Assembly: GCA_005883115.1 (NCBI GenBank)
Contig: VAZQ01000009.1
Location: forward strand, 1 to 7,405
DNA length: 7,405 nucleotides
Reading direction: 5' to 3'
Source of the DNA: Alphaproteobacteria bacterium
Lineage (GTDB): Bacteria; Pseudomonadota; Alphaproteobacteria; Rhizobiales; Xanthobacteraceae
Shown here: piece after piece, positions 1 through 4,871 of the stretch
Layout of the letters: every line of letters begins with the position of its first letter
Numbering within the stretch: position 1 is the stretch's first letter
Position numbers and translations under genes: made by a program
The notes under the pieces: model-generated
Database searches by the model: none
What the model saw: only the letters and a program-made list of their open reading frames with translations
What the model was told of the DNA's origin: nothing

Positions 1-594
1 GCTGCTCCAGCCCTGGTTGGCGTCGGATGAGATCAGCGCGTCCGGCCCGAGTATCCGGCACAGACGGCGAGTGCGTTCGCCATCCACAGCCGGGGCATCG
101 ATGCCGACCTTGATCTTGAACGCGACGTAGCCCTCCGCCTTCTTCTTTTCCGCTTCGCGCAGGTCGGAGCTAAGCTCGCCCGTGCCGATGACGCCGAGCA
201 CGGGCATACGGCTTCTCTGCTTGCCGCCAAGCAGCGCATGGACCGGGCGGTTGGTGGCGCGGCCAACGAGATCGTGCAGCGCGATCTCGATGGCGGCCTT
301 GGCGCCGTTGTTGGCGTACATGCGTGCGGCCATCGTCGCGCGCGCGCCGGCCATGTCTTCGGCTTCCCGCCCCTCGAGCACCGGGGCGAGATACCCGATC
401 GCCGCCATCATGCTTTCTACCGTCTCTCCGGTCATGGTCGGGGCCGAGGCGGCCTCGCCCCACCCGACGACACCGTTATCGGTTTCGATGCGGACGAACA
501 CGTTATCCGCCCGCGCGATCTCGACACCCGCCATGACGACGGGCTTCTTCATTGGCAAGCTCACGGCGATCGGCTCGACGCGCTTGATCTTCAT
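1..594 (-). CDS. Enolase-superfamily enzyme (mandelate racemase/muconate lactonizing type), 3' part cut off by window edge
   Basis: I translated this minus-strand frame by hand; it is open for 198 codons from the ATG at 594 and runs off base 1, so about half of a usual 370-400 residue protein is present. The N-terminal capping domain covers about residues 1-125 and includes GVVGWGEA near 42-49. The barrel then begins, with a FKIKVG segment (residues 159-164) giving the KxK motif (K160, K162) that in this superfamily supplies the base abstracting a proton alpha to a carboxylate. SSDANQGW (189-196) gives D191, the expected first Mg ligand, and N193. The other metal ligands and the second catalytic residue lie outside the window, so racemase, epimerase, cycloisomerase and dehydratase cannot be told apart. 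The start is supported by AGGG (601-604 on this strand) six bases upstream, which overlaps the TAG stop of the preceding CoA-transferase gene. It is the last gene seen of the minus-strand operon. The family assignment is firm; the substrate is unknown. Confidence 0.9.
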   Translation of the reverse strand, partial: MKIKRVEPIAVSLPMKKPVVMAGVEIARADNVFVRIETDNGVVGWGEAASAPTMTGETVESMMAAIGYLAPVLEGREAEDMAGARATMAARMYANNGAKAAIEIALHDLVGRATNRPVHALLGGKQRSRMPVLGVIGTGELSSDLREAEKKKAEGYVAFKIKVGIDAPAVDGERTRRLCRILGPDALISSDANQGWSS

Positions 595-602
595 CGGCAA
601 CC

Positions 603-1799
603 CTAGATCACCTTGTCCCGGCGTAATTCGGCGATGGCCTTGTCGTTGAGGCCAAGTTCGCCGGCGAGGATTTCGTCATTGTGTTCCCCTAGCGCCGGCG
701 GCGGGCGCCGCACGGAGCACGTGGTGTCGGAGAACTTGAAGGGAATCCCAAGCATCTTCAAGGCACCGACGGTGGGATGCTCGATGGTCTCGATCATATC
801 GCGCGCGGCCGTGTGCGGATCATCGAGCGCCTGCGCGACCGAATTGATCTTGCCGCAGGGAATTCCCGCCGTTTTGAGCTTGGCGAGCCAGGCATCGGCA
901 CACTCGCGCGACAACGCCTCGTTGATCAGGTCGTCGACCACGGCCCGGTACTCGACCCGCGTACGGTTGCTCGCAAAGCGTGCATCCTTGGCCCATTCGG
1001 GATGGCCGAGCACTTCGGCCATGCGCGCGAACTGGCGCTCGTTGCCAATTCCGACCGCGATCATCGCGTCGGCGGCCCGATAGGCCGTGTACGGCACGAT
1101 GCTCGGATGCCCATTGCCGAACCGGCCGGCATCGCGGCCGGCCGCAAGATAGCTCGCCGCCACGTTGACGAGCATCGCGAGCGAGGTCTCGTAAAGCGAG
1201 AGCTCCACCTTCTGGCCCTTGCCGCTGCGGTGGCGCGCATTGAGCGCGGCCAGAATCGAGGTCGACGCGAGCATGCCCGTGCACACGTCAACGATGGCGA
1301 CCCCGTATTTTATCGGCGGGCCGTCCGGCTCGCCGCAAATGCTCATGAGACCCGACTCGGCTTGTAGGATGAAGTCATAGCCGGCAAGCGCGGCCTTGGG
1401 GCCGCTCGACCCGTAGCCGGTGATGGAGCAGCGCACGATGCGCGGCGCATGGCGCTCGAACCATACATCCGTGAAGCCCCATTTCTCGAGTGTGCCCACT
1501 CTGAAATTGTCGATCAGTACGTCAGCCTTTTCGATCAGACCGGCGAGGATTTTCTGCCCCGCCGGCACGGCCATGTTGAGCGTCAACGAGCGCTTGTTGC
1601 GATTGACGCGCAGAAAATAGACCGCCTCGCCCGCGAGGAAGGGCGGACCCCAGGCGCGCGTATCGTCGCCTCGATCGGGCGGCTCGACCTTGATCACCTC
1701 GGCGCCCATGTCGCCCAGCATCATGGTGCACAGCGGTCCTGCCAGGATGCGCGTCAGATCCAGCACGCGGATCCCGGCGAGCGGGCCATTCTCCTTCAT
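603..1799 (-). CDS. CaiB/BaiF family (class III) CoA-transferase
   Basis: The product (398 residues, the usual family size) should move CoA from a CoA thioester donor to a free carboxylic acid, or act as a racemase-type relative. The N terminus has the family signature GIRVLDLTRILAGP (residues 9-22), followed by GDMGAEVIKVEPP. YGSSGP (129-134) and GYDFILQAESGLMS (140-153) are typical of the fold. VDVCTGM places D171 at the position of the catalytic aspartate of formyl-CoA transferase (Asp169), which forms the acyl-enzyme anhydride; RHRSGKGQKVELSLYE follows, as is usual. The frame also has an ATG at 1805 that overlaps the upstream stop as ATGA. I prefer 1799 because AGGA (1807-1810) lies seven bases from it but only one base from 1805. 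The gene follows the crotonase gene directly and is followed eight bases later by the enolase-superfamily gene, so it probably activates the substrate of this operon. Donor and acceptor cannot be read from the sequence. Confidence 0.93.
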   Translation of the reverse strand: MKENGPLAGIRVLDLTRILAGPLCTMMLGDMGAEVIKVEPPDRGDDTRAWGPPFLAGEAVYFLRVNRNKRSLTLNMAVPAGQKILAGLIEKADVLIDNFRVGTLEKWGFTDVWFERHAPRIVRCSITGYGSSGPKAALAGYDFILQAESGLMSICGEPDGPPIKYGVAIVDVCTGMLASTSILAALNARHRSGKGQKVELSLYETSLAMLVNVAASYLAAGRDAGRFGNGHPSIVPYTAYRAADAMIAVGIGNERQFARMAEVLGHPEWAKDARFASNRTRVEYRAVVDDLINEALSRECADAWLAKLKTAGIPCGKINSVAQALDDPHTAARDMIETIEHPTVGALKMLGIPFKFSDTTCSVRRPPPALGEHNDEILAGELGLNDKAIAELRRDKVI

Positions 1800-1801
1800 G
1801 G

Positions 1802-2707
1802 TCATTTCCTGCGCATGGAGGGCGGCGCGTTGAGATCCTTGGCGCAGCCGTCGAGATAATGTTCGAGCTCGCGTTTATGTCGCATCCTGAATTTCTGGAA
1901 GTCGGGTTTGCGTCCTTCGAGGAAGGCGTCCATGCCTTCGAGGCTTTCCTCCGAGCCCCAGACATGGGCGAGCAATTCCATGCCGTGCTGCCACGAGGCA
2001 TAGAGAAGGTCGGACTCGAAGTTGAGGCTTTTCTTGGTCATGCGCAGGGTCTGCGGGCTATGGCCTTTGATGGTCTCGCACCATGCCAGCGTCTCCTTGC
2101 GCAACTCGCGCTGCGGCACGCATTTGTTGATGAGGCCGATGGCAACGGCCTCTTGCGCGGTGAAGCGACGGGCGCAGAAGATCATCTCGCGCGCCAGCCG
2201 CTCGCCGATGATGCGCGGCAGGTATTGCGTGGCGCCGACCGTCGGACACGCGCCCACCCGCGCACCGGTTTGGCCAAGAACGGCATTGTCCGACGCAATG
2301 ACCAGGTCGCACCACAACGCGAGTTCGTGGCCGCCGCCCATGCACCAGCCGTTCACCATGGCGATGACCGGGATCGGCAAGCCGCGGATGGTCATGGCGA
2401 GGCCCTGCATACGGTCGTTCCACATTGCGGCATTGGCCCAGTTGAGCCGCTTCATGGCGTAGAAGTCGCCGCCGGCGGAAAAAGCTTTGTCGCCGGCGCC
2501 GGTCACGACCGCGCAGGCGATAGAAGGGTCATCACGAGTGGATCTCAGCGCCTCGATTAGCTCGTCCAGCGTCTGCTCGCGAAAGGCATTGAGCACACGC
2601 GGCCGGTTGATGGTCGCCCACGCGACCTGGTCGCGGACCTCGTAGAGAATATCGCTGTAGCCCCGCTCGCTCGCACTGCGCTTCTTGCTCGCCGTCTTTC
2701 TGGCCAT
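1802..2707 (-). CDS. Crotonase-fold enzyme related to MenB/BadI (enoyl-CoA hydratase/isomerase family)
   Basis: This 301-residue protein belongs to the enoyl-CoA hydratase superfamily. Residues 19-51 resemble BadI, the 2-ketocyclohexanecarboxyl-CoA hydrolase that opens a ring by reverse Dieckmann chemistry (DILYEVRDQVAWATINRP). The oxyanion-hole region is visible: AFSAGGDF (75-82) and NGWCMGGGHELA (119-130), with E128 at the place of the first catalytic Glu of rat hydratase. The second hydratase Glu is replaced by G148 within LGQTGARVG, as in MenB. The C-terminal EGMDAFLEGRKPDFQKF (257-273) is also MenB/BadI-like. However, the Asp of the MenB/BadI SFD or SVD motif is P155 here, and the MenB C-terminal catalytic Tyr aligns with W250; these alignments are from memory. 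A basic N-terminal tail (2-15) and a 27-residue C-terminal tail are extra. I chose the ATG at 2707, preceded by GGGGGTG. The longer frame to 2764 would overlap the upstream gene by 29 bases and adds no family sequence. The exact reaction is unknown. Confidence 0.88.
   Translation of the reverse strand: MARKTASKKRSASERGYSDILYEVRDQVAWATINRPRVLNAFREQTLDELIEALRSTRDDPSIACAVVTGAGDKAFSAGGDFYAMKRLNWANAAMWNDRMQGLAMTIRGLPIPVIAMVNGWCMGGGHELALWCDLVIASDNAVLGQTGARVGACPTVGATQYLPRIIGERLAREMIFCARRFTAQEAVAIGLINKCVPQRELRKETLAWCETIKGHSPQTLRMTKKSLNFESDLLYASWQHGMELLAHVWGSEESLEGMDAFLEGRKPDFQKFRMRHKRELEHYLDGCAKDLNAPPSMRRK
1806..1810 (-). promoter_or_regulatory. Ribosome binding site that decides the CoA-transferase start
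   Basis: On the minus strand the sequence reads GCAGGAAATGACCATGAAG. AGGA is seven bases before the second ATG (1799) but only one base before the first (1805). Normal Shine-Dalgarno spacing therefore favours 1799, although the first ATG overlaps the upstream TGA and could be used by a terminating ribosome. Confidence 0.5.
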
Positions 2708-2712
2708 AGTTT

Positions 2713-2719
2713 CACCCCC
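2713..2719 (-). promoter_or_regulatory. Ribosome binding site of the crotonase gene
   Basis: The minus strand reads GGGGGTGAAACTATG, with the G-run ending seven bases before the ATG at 2707. It lies in the 28-base gap after the hydrolase stop codon and supports the shorter start over the one at 2764. Confidence 0.45.
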
Positions 2720-2735
2720 ATCCGCTCGCTTCGCA

Positions 2736-3431
2736 TCACGACAGGCAGGCTGTGAGAAACGCAACGAGCTGTGGTGAGGCGATGACGGTTGCCGCAGGAT
2801 TGGCGGCCGGCTCCTTGCGATGCATGAAGCCGTGTTCGGCGTCGGGATGATATTGCCAAATGGTTGGTGCCGCGCGCTTATGCAGTGTCTCTCTGAGTGC
2901 GGCGTAAGTCTCCACGGTTGCGACGGGATCGTGGCCGGGTTGGAGGACCTGAACGGGACAGCGAATATCGGCCGCGAGCGCGACCGCGTCGTGCTGCTGA
3001 TTGCTAAGCCGCGGGTTTTCGATCGATGGATAGGCGGCGGCGCACGCCTTTATTCTTCTCTCCTGTGCCGCCGCGGTCAGCGCATATCGACCGCCGAGGC
3101 AGAAACCGAGCACGCCGATCGAGGTCAGCGTCAGGTCGTTTTCCATGTAGTCGACCCATTTTTTCACATTGGATTGCATTCCGCTGTCGCTTAGCGAGCG
3201 CGAGCGCGTCTTCGATTCCTCATAATCGGTGATCAGCGGCAAGCCTTCGTACGGATCCCAGACCGCGGCGGCGAGTCCGGCGCGGGCAAGGGTCTCTGCA
3301 TATCCGCGCACGAACGCGTTGACGCCGAAGATCGTCGGCAGAATCACCACGCCGCTCTTGGTTGGTGCGTCTGGTTGGGCGAGAAAGCCGAACAAGCCGA
3401 GCTGCTTGATATCTTGGGACTTGGGCGACAT
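2736..3431 (-). CDS. Dienelactone hydrolase family alpha/beta hydrolase
   Basis: The product (231 residues; classical dienelactone hydrolase has 236) is a cytoplasmic alpha/beta hydrolase with no signal peptide. The Cys-Asp-His triad is visible: C111 in the nucleophile elbow GFCLGG (109-114), D168 in PGHDPV, and H200 in AEHGF. IFGVNAFVRGYAETLARAG (34-52) and WDPYEG (58-63) match the family. In the Pseudomonas enzyme the segment before FGVN is QEIFGVN, where Glu36 activates the cysteine; here it reads PTIFGVN, so that Glu is T33. Hydrolysis of a dienelactone itself is therefore doubtful, and another ester, lactone or thioester is plausible. I chose the ATG at 3431 because AAGGGG stands six bases upstream and the protein then has the usual length. 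The longer frame to 3542 adds 37 arginine-rich residues with no family match. It is the first gene of the minus-strand operon, with the crotonase 28 bases downstream. Confidence 0.9.
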   Translation of the reverse strand: MSPKSQDIKQLGLFGFLAQPDAPTKSGVVILPTIFGVNAFVRGYAETLARAGLAAAVWDPYEGLPLITDYEESKTRSRSLSDSGMQSNVKKWVDYMENDLTLTSIGVLGFCLGGRYALTAAAQERRIKACAAAYPSIENPRLSNQQHDAVALAADIRCPVQVLQPGHDPVATVETYAALRETLHKRAAPTIWQYHPDAEHGFMHRKEPAANPAATVIASPQLVAFLTACLS

Positions 3432-3437
3432 GGAAAT

Positions 3438-3443
3438 CCCCTT
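3438..3443 (-). promoter_or_regulatory. Ribosome binding site of the dienelactone hydrolase-family gene
   Basis: The minus strand reads AAGGGGATTTCCATG, a good Shine-Dalgarno match six bases before the ATG at 3431. It decides the start against the in-frame ATG at 3542. Confidence 0.7.
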
Positions 3444-3472
3444 GGATTGGGTTGAGCGGCGGCAGCGGTATT

Positions 3473-3494
3473 GCGCCCGAAGGTTGCAGGGCGC
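3473..3494 (-). promoter_or_regulatory. Hairpin in the presumed leader of the minus-strand operon
   Basis: GCGCCC (3473-3478) and GGGCGC (3489-3494) form a perfect six-base GC stem around a ten-base loop, about 40-65 bases upstream of the ATG at 3431. No T-run follows on either strand, so it is not an intrinsic terminator. Its function is unknown and chance is possible in GC-rich DNA. Confidence 0.3.
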
Positions 3495-3513
3495 TGATGG
3501 TGGTCGGCGCGTT

Positions 3514-3542
3514 ATTCTTGTCTCGCACCTTGCTTTGCACAA
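3514..3542 (-). promoter_or_regulatory. Weak sigma70-like promoter candidate for the minus-strand operon
   Basis: On the minus strand TTGTGC (3542-3537) and AAGAAT (3519-3514) are 17 bases apart, matching the -35 consensus at three positions and the -10 consensus at four. A transcript from here would have a leader of roughly 75 bases containing the hairpin at 3473-3494. This is a visual match only. Confidence 0.2.
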
Positions 3543-3549
3543 GGGGAGG

Positions 3550-3571
3550 ACCGCGCTGCTACCGCGCTGTC
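3550..3571. repeat. Tandem direct repeat with 11-base period
   Basis: ACCGCGCTG occurs at 3550-3558 and again at 3561-3569, an 11-base period close to one helical turn. Two copies on one DNA face could bind a regulator. The second copy overlaps the dyad at 3563-3578. The repeat itself is seen directly; the role is inference. Confidence 0.4.
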
Positions 3572-3578
3572 AAGCGCG
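3563..3578. promoter_or_regulatory. Dyad CGCGCT-GTCA-AGCGCG, possible operator
   Basis: Two perfect six-base arms flank a four-base spacer, 16 bases in all, inside the divergent control region. Its centre is 30 bases from the centre of the palindrome at 3596-3605, about three helical turns. It could be a regulator site, but GC-rich arms of this length also arise by chance. Confidence 0.3.
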
Positions 3579-3595
3579 CAAACGGCTCGTAACGC

Positions 3596-3605
3596 GCAAT
3601 ATTGC
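3596..3605. promoter_or_regulatory. Perfect palindrome GCAATATTGC, possible operator
   Basis: This ten-base perfect palindrome has an AATATT core that stands out in GC-rich surroundings. It lies 83 bases upstream of the isovaleryl-CoA dehydrogenase ATG and about 165 bases from the start of the divergent operon, overlapping the weak TTGCTT -35 candidate. A dimeric regulator of the TetR, MarR or GntR type is plausible. It does not look like the site of the MerR-family regulator LiuR known for leucine catabolism genes, though I judged that by eye. Confidence 0.35.
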
Positions 3606-3649
3606 TTGTGTGATGAAGGACGTGCATTAATCAAAACGATAAGATCGAT

Positions 3650-3669
3650 GGCAGCCTGAGCGGGCTGCC
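3650..3669 (+). promoter_or_regulatory. GC-rich hairpin 19 bases before the isovaleryl-CoA dehydrogenase start
   Basis: GGCAGCC (3650-3656) and GGCTGCC (3663-3669) make a perfect seven-base stem with a six-base loop TGAGCG, extendable by one T-G wobble pair. It ends 19 bases before the ATG at 3689 and is not followed by a T-run, so it is not a classical terminator. It could affect initiation or mRNA stability of the liu-type operon. Confidence 0.4.
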
Positions 3670-3688
3670 GGCATGCGAGATCGGCGCC

Positions 3689-4861
3689 ATGCGCGTGAAC
3701 GACGTTCGCGGCTTTGATTTCGGCCTGGGCGAGACGGCCGACATGTTGCGCGAGAGCGTGCGCGGTTTTGCCGCTGAACGAATTTCCCCGCGCGCCGATG
3801 AGATCGACCGCAGCAATATGTTCCCGCGCGATCTCTGGCCCGAGCTGGGCAAGCTTGGCGTGCACGGCATCACGGTCGAGGAGGAATGGGGTGGGGCAGG
3901 GCTCGGTTATCTCGAGCACTGCGTTGCCATGGAGGAAATCTCGCGCGCCTCCGCCGCGATCGGGCTCTCCTATGGCGCCCACTCGAACCTCTGCGTCAAT
4001 CAGATCCGCCGCAACGGCACGGACGAGCAGAAGCGCCGTTACCTCGGAAAGCTGATCTCCGGCGAGCATGTCGGCGCGCTCGCGATGTCAGAGCCGGGCG
4101 CCGGTTCCGATGTCGTCTCGATGAAGACGCGCGCGGACAAGCGCGGCGACCGTTACATCCTCAACGGCAGCAAGATGTGGATCACCAACGGTCCGCAAGC
4201 GGAGGTCCTGGTCGTCTATGCCAAGACCGATACGGCGGCGGGACCGCGAGGTATCACTGCGTTTCTGATCGAGAAAGGTTTCAAGGGATTTTCGACCGCG
4301 CAAAAGCTCGACAAGCTCGGCATGCGCGGCTCCGACACCAGTGAATTGGTGTTTCAGGATTGCGAGGTCCCCGAGGAGAACGTCCTCGGCGGCCCCGGCG
4401 ACGGCGTCACTATTTTGATGTCGGGCCTCGACTATGAGCGCGTGGTGCTATCGGCTGGGCCGCTCGGCATCATGCAGGCATGCATGGACATCGTCACACC
4501 TTATATCCACGAGCGCCATCAGTTCGGGCAACCGATCGGGGAGTTTCAACTCGTGCAAGGCAAGGTTGCCGACATGTATGTGGGGATGAACGCGTGCAAG
4601 GCTTACGTGTATGCCGTGGCCAAAGCGTGCGACCGCGGCGAGACCACGCGGGAGGACGCCGCCGGTGCCATCCTCTACGCCGCCGAGCACGCCACCAAGG
4701 TCGCGCTCGATGCGGTCCAGCTTCTCGGCGGCAACGGCTACATCAATGACTATCCCACAGGGCGCTACCTGCGCGATGCCAAGCTCTACGAGATCGGTGC
4801 GGGCACGAGCGAAATCCGGCGTATGCTGATCGGCCGGCAGCTGTTCGAGAAGACGCGCTGA
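3689..4861 (+). CDS. liuA: Isovaleryl-CoA dehydrogenase
   Basis: This 390-residue FAD flavoprotein should oxidise isovaleryl-CoA to 3-methylcrotonyl-CoA in leucine/isovalerate catabolism, passing electrons to electron-transfer flavoprotein. The acyl-CoA dehydrogenase domains run in order: N-terminal helices (1-125), the beta domain with AMSEPGAGSDV (132-142) and WITNG (164-168), and the C-terminal helical domain with RHQFGQPIGEFQ (276-287) and QLLGGNGYI (344-352). The subtype rests on the catalytic base. In the medium-chain enzyme the Glu sits in YEGT near the C terminus; here that place is A371 in YEIGAGTSE. Instead E250 in GLDYERVVL matches Glu254 of human isovaleryl-CoA dehydrogenase. The start is the only ATG that fits; the in-frame stop upstream is at 3614. 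Its Shine-Dalgarno is weak (GAGA, eight bases away). The carboxylase beta gene follows after ten bases. A relative acting on another branched acyl-CoA is possible but less likely. The gene is also called ivd. Confidence 0.95.
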   Translation: MRVNDVRGFDFGLGETADMLRESVRGFAAERISPRADEIDRSNMFPRDLWPELGKLGVHGITVEEEWGGAGLGYLEHCVAMEEISRASAAIGLSYGAHSNLCVNQIRRNGTDEQKRRYLGKLISGEHVGALAMSEPGAGSDVVSMKTRADKRGDRYILNGSKMWITNGPQAEVLVVYAKTDTAAGPRGITAFLIEKGFKGFSTAQKLDKLGMRGSDTSELVFQDCEVPEENVLGGPGDGVTILMSGLDYERVVLSAGPLGIMQACMDIVTPYIHERHQFGQPIGEFQLVQGKVADMYVGMNACKAYVYAVAKACDRGETTREDAAGAILYAAEHATKVALDAVQLLGGNGYINDYPTGRYLRDAKLYEIGAGTSEIRRMLIGRQLFEKTR

Positions 4862-4871
4862 GCGTGCGGCG

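Larger units (their letters stand above)
3432..3688. other. Divergent intergenic control region
   Basis: These 257 bases separate the minus-strand operon from the plus-strand leucine-type operon and must hold at least one promoter for each. The middle (about 3580-3660) is visibly richer in A+T than the coding DNA. I see a palindrome, a dyad, a short direct repeat and a hairpin in each leader, listed separately. A weak plus-strand promoter candidate is TTGCTT (3602-3607) with CATTAA (3625-3630) at 17 bases, each matching consensus at only three positions. No conserved coding frame is present; the tiny frames starting at 3613 and 3648 have 5 and 3 sense codons. No regulator gene lies within the window. 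Confidence 0.75.

Noticed and set aside
1859..2560. 233-codon plus-strand open frame opposite the crotonase gene
   Set aside because: It is antisense to a gene with clear motifs, its composition is typical of a shadow frame, and no family is recognisable.
2708..2764. N-terminal extension of the crotonase gene to the ATG at 2764
   Set aside because: It would overlap the upstream coding sequence by 29 bases, adds no conserved residues, and the internal ATG at 2707 has its own G-rich ribosome binding site.
3432..3542. N-terminal extension of the dienelactone hydrolase-family gene to the ATG at 3542
   Set aside because: The 37 added residues are Arg/Cys-rich without family similarity, and a clear AAGGGG site precedes the ATG at 3431.
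3613..3630. Five-codon leader frame MKDVH upstream of the isovaleryl-CoA dehydrogenase gene
   Set aside because: It has no leucine or other repeated amino-acid codons that would suggest attenuation, and a frame this short is expected by chance.
3650..3669. The leader hairpin as an intrinsic terminator
   Set aside because: No T-run follows the stem on the plus or minus strand, and it lies upstream of a gene rather than after one.
3673..3717. Out-of-frame ATG and 14-codon frame overlapping the isovaleryl-CoA dehydrogenase start
   Set aside because: It has no good ribosome binding site, and the arginine-rich product looks like a chance frame.
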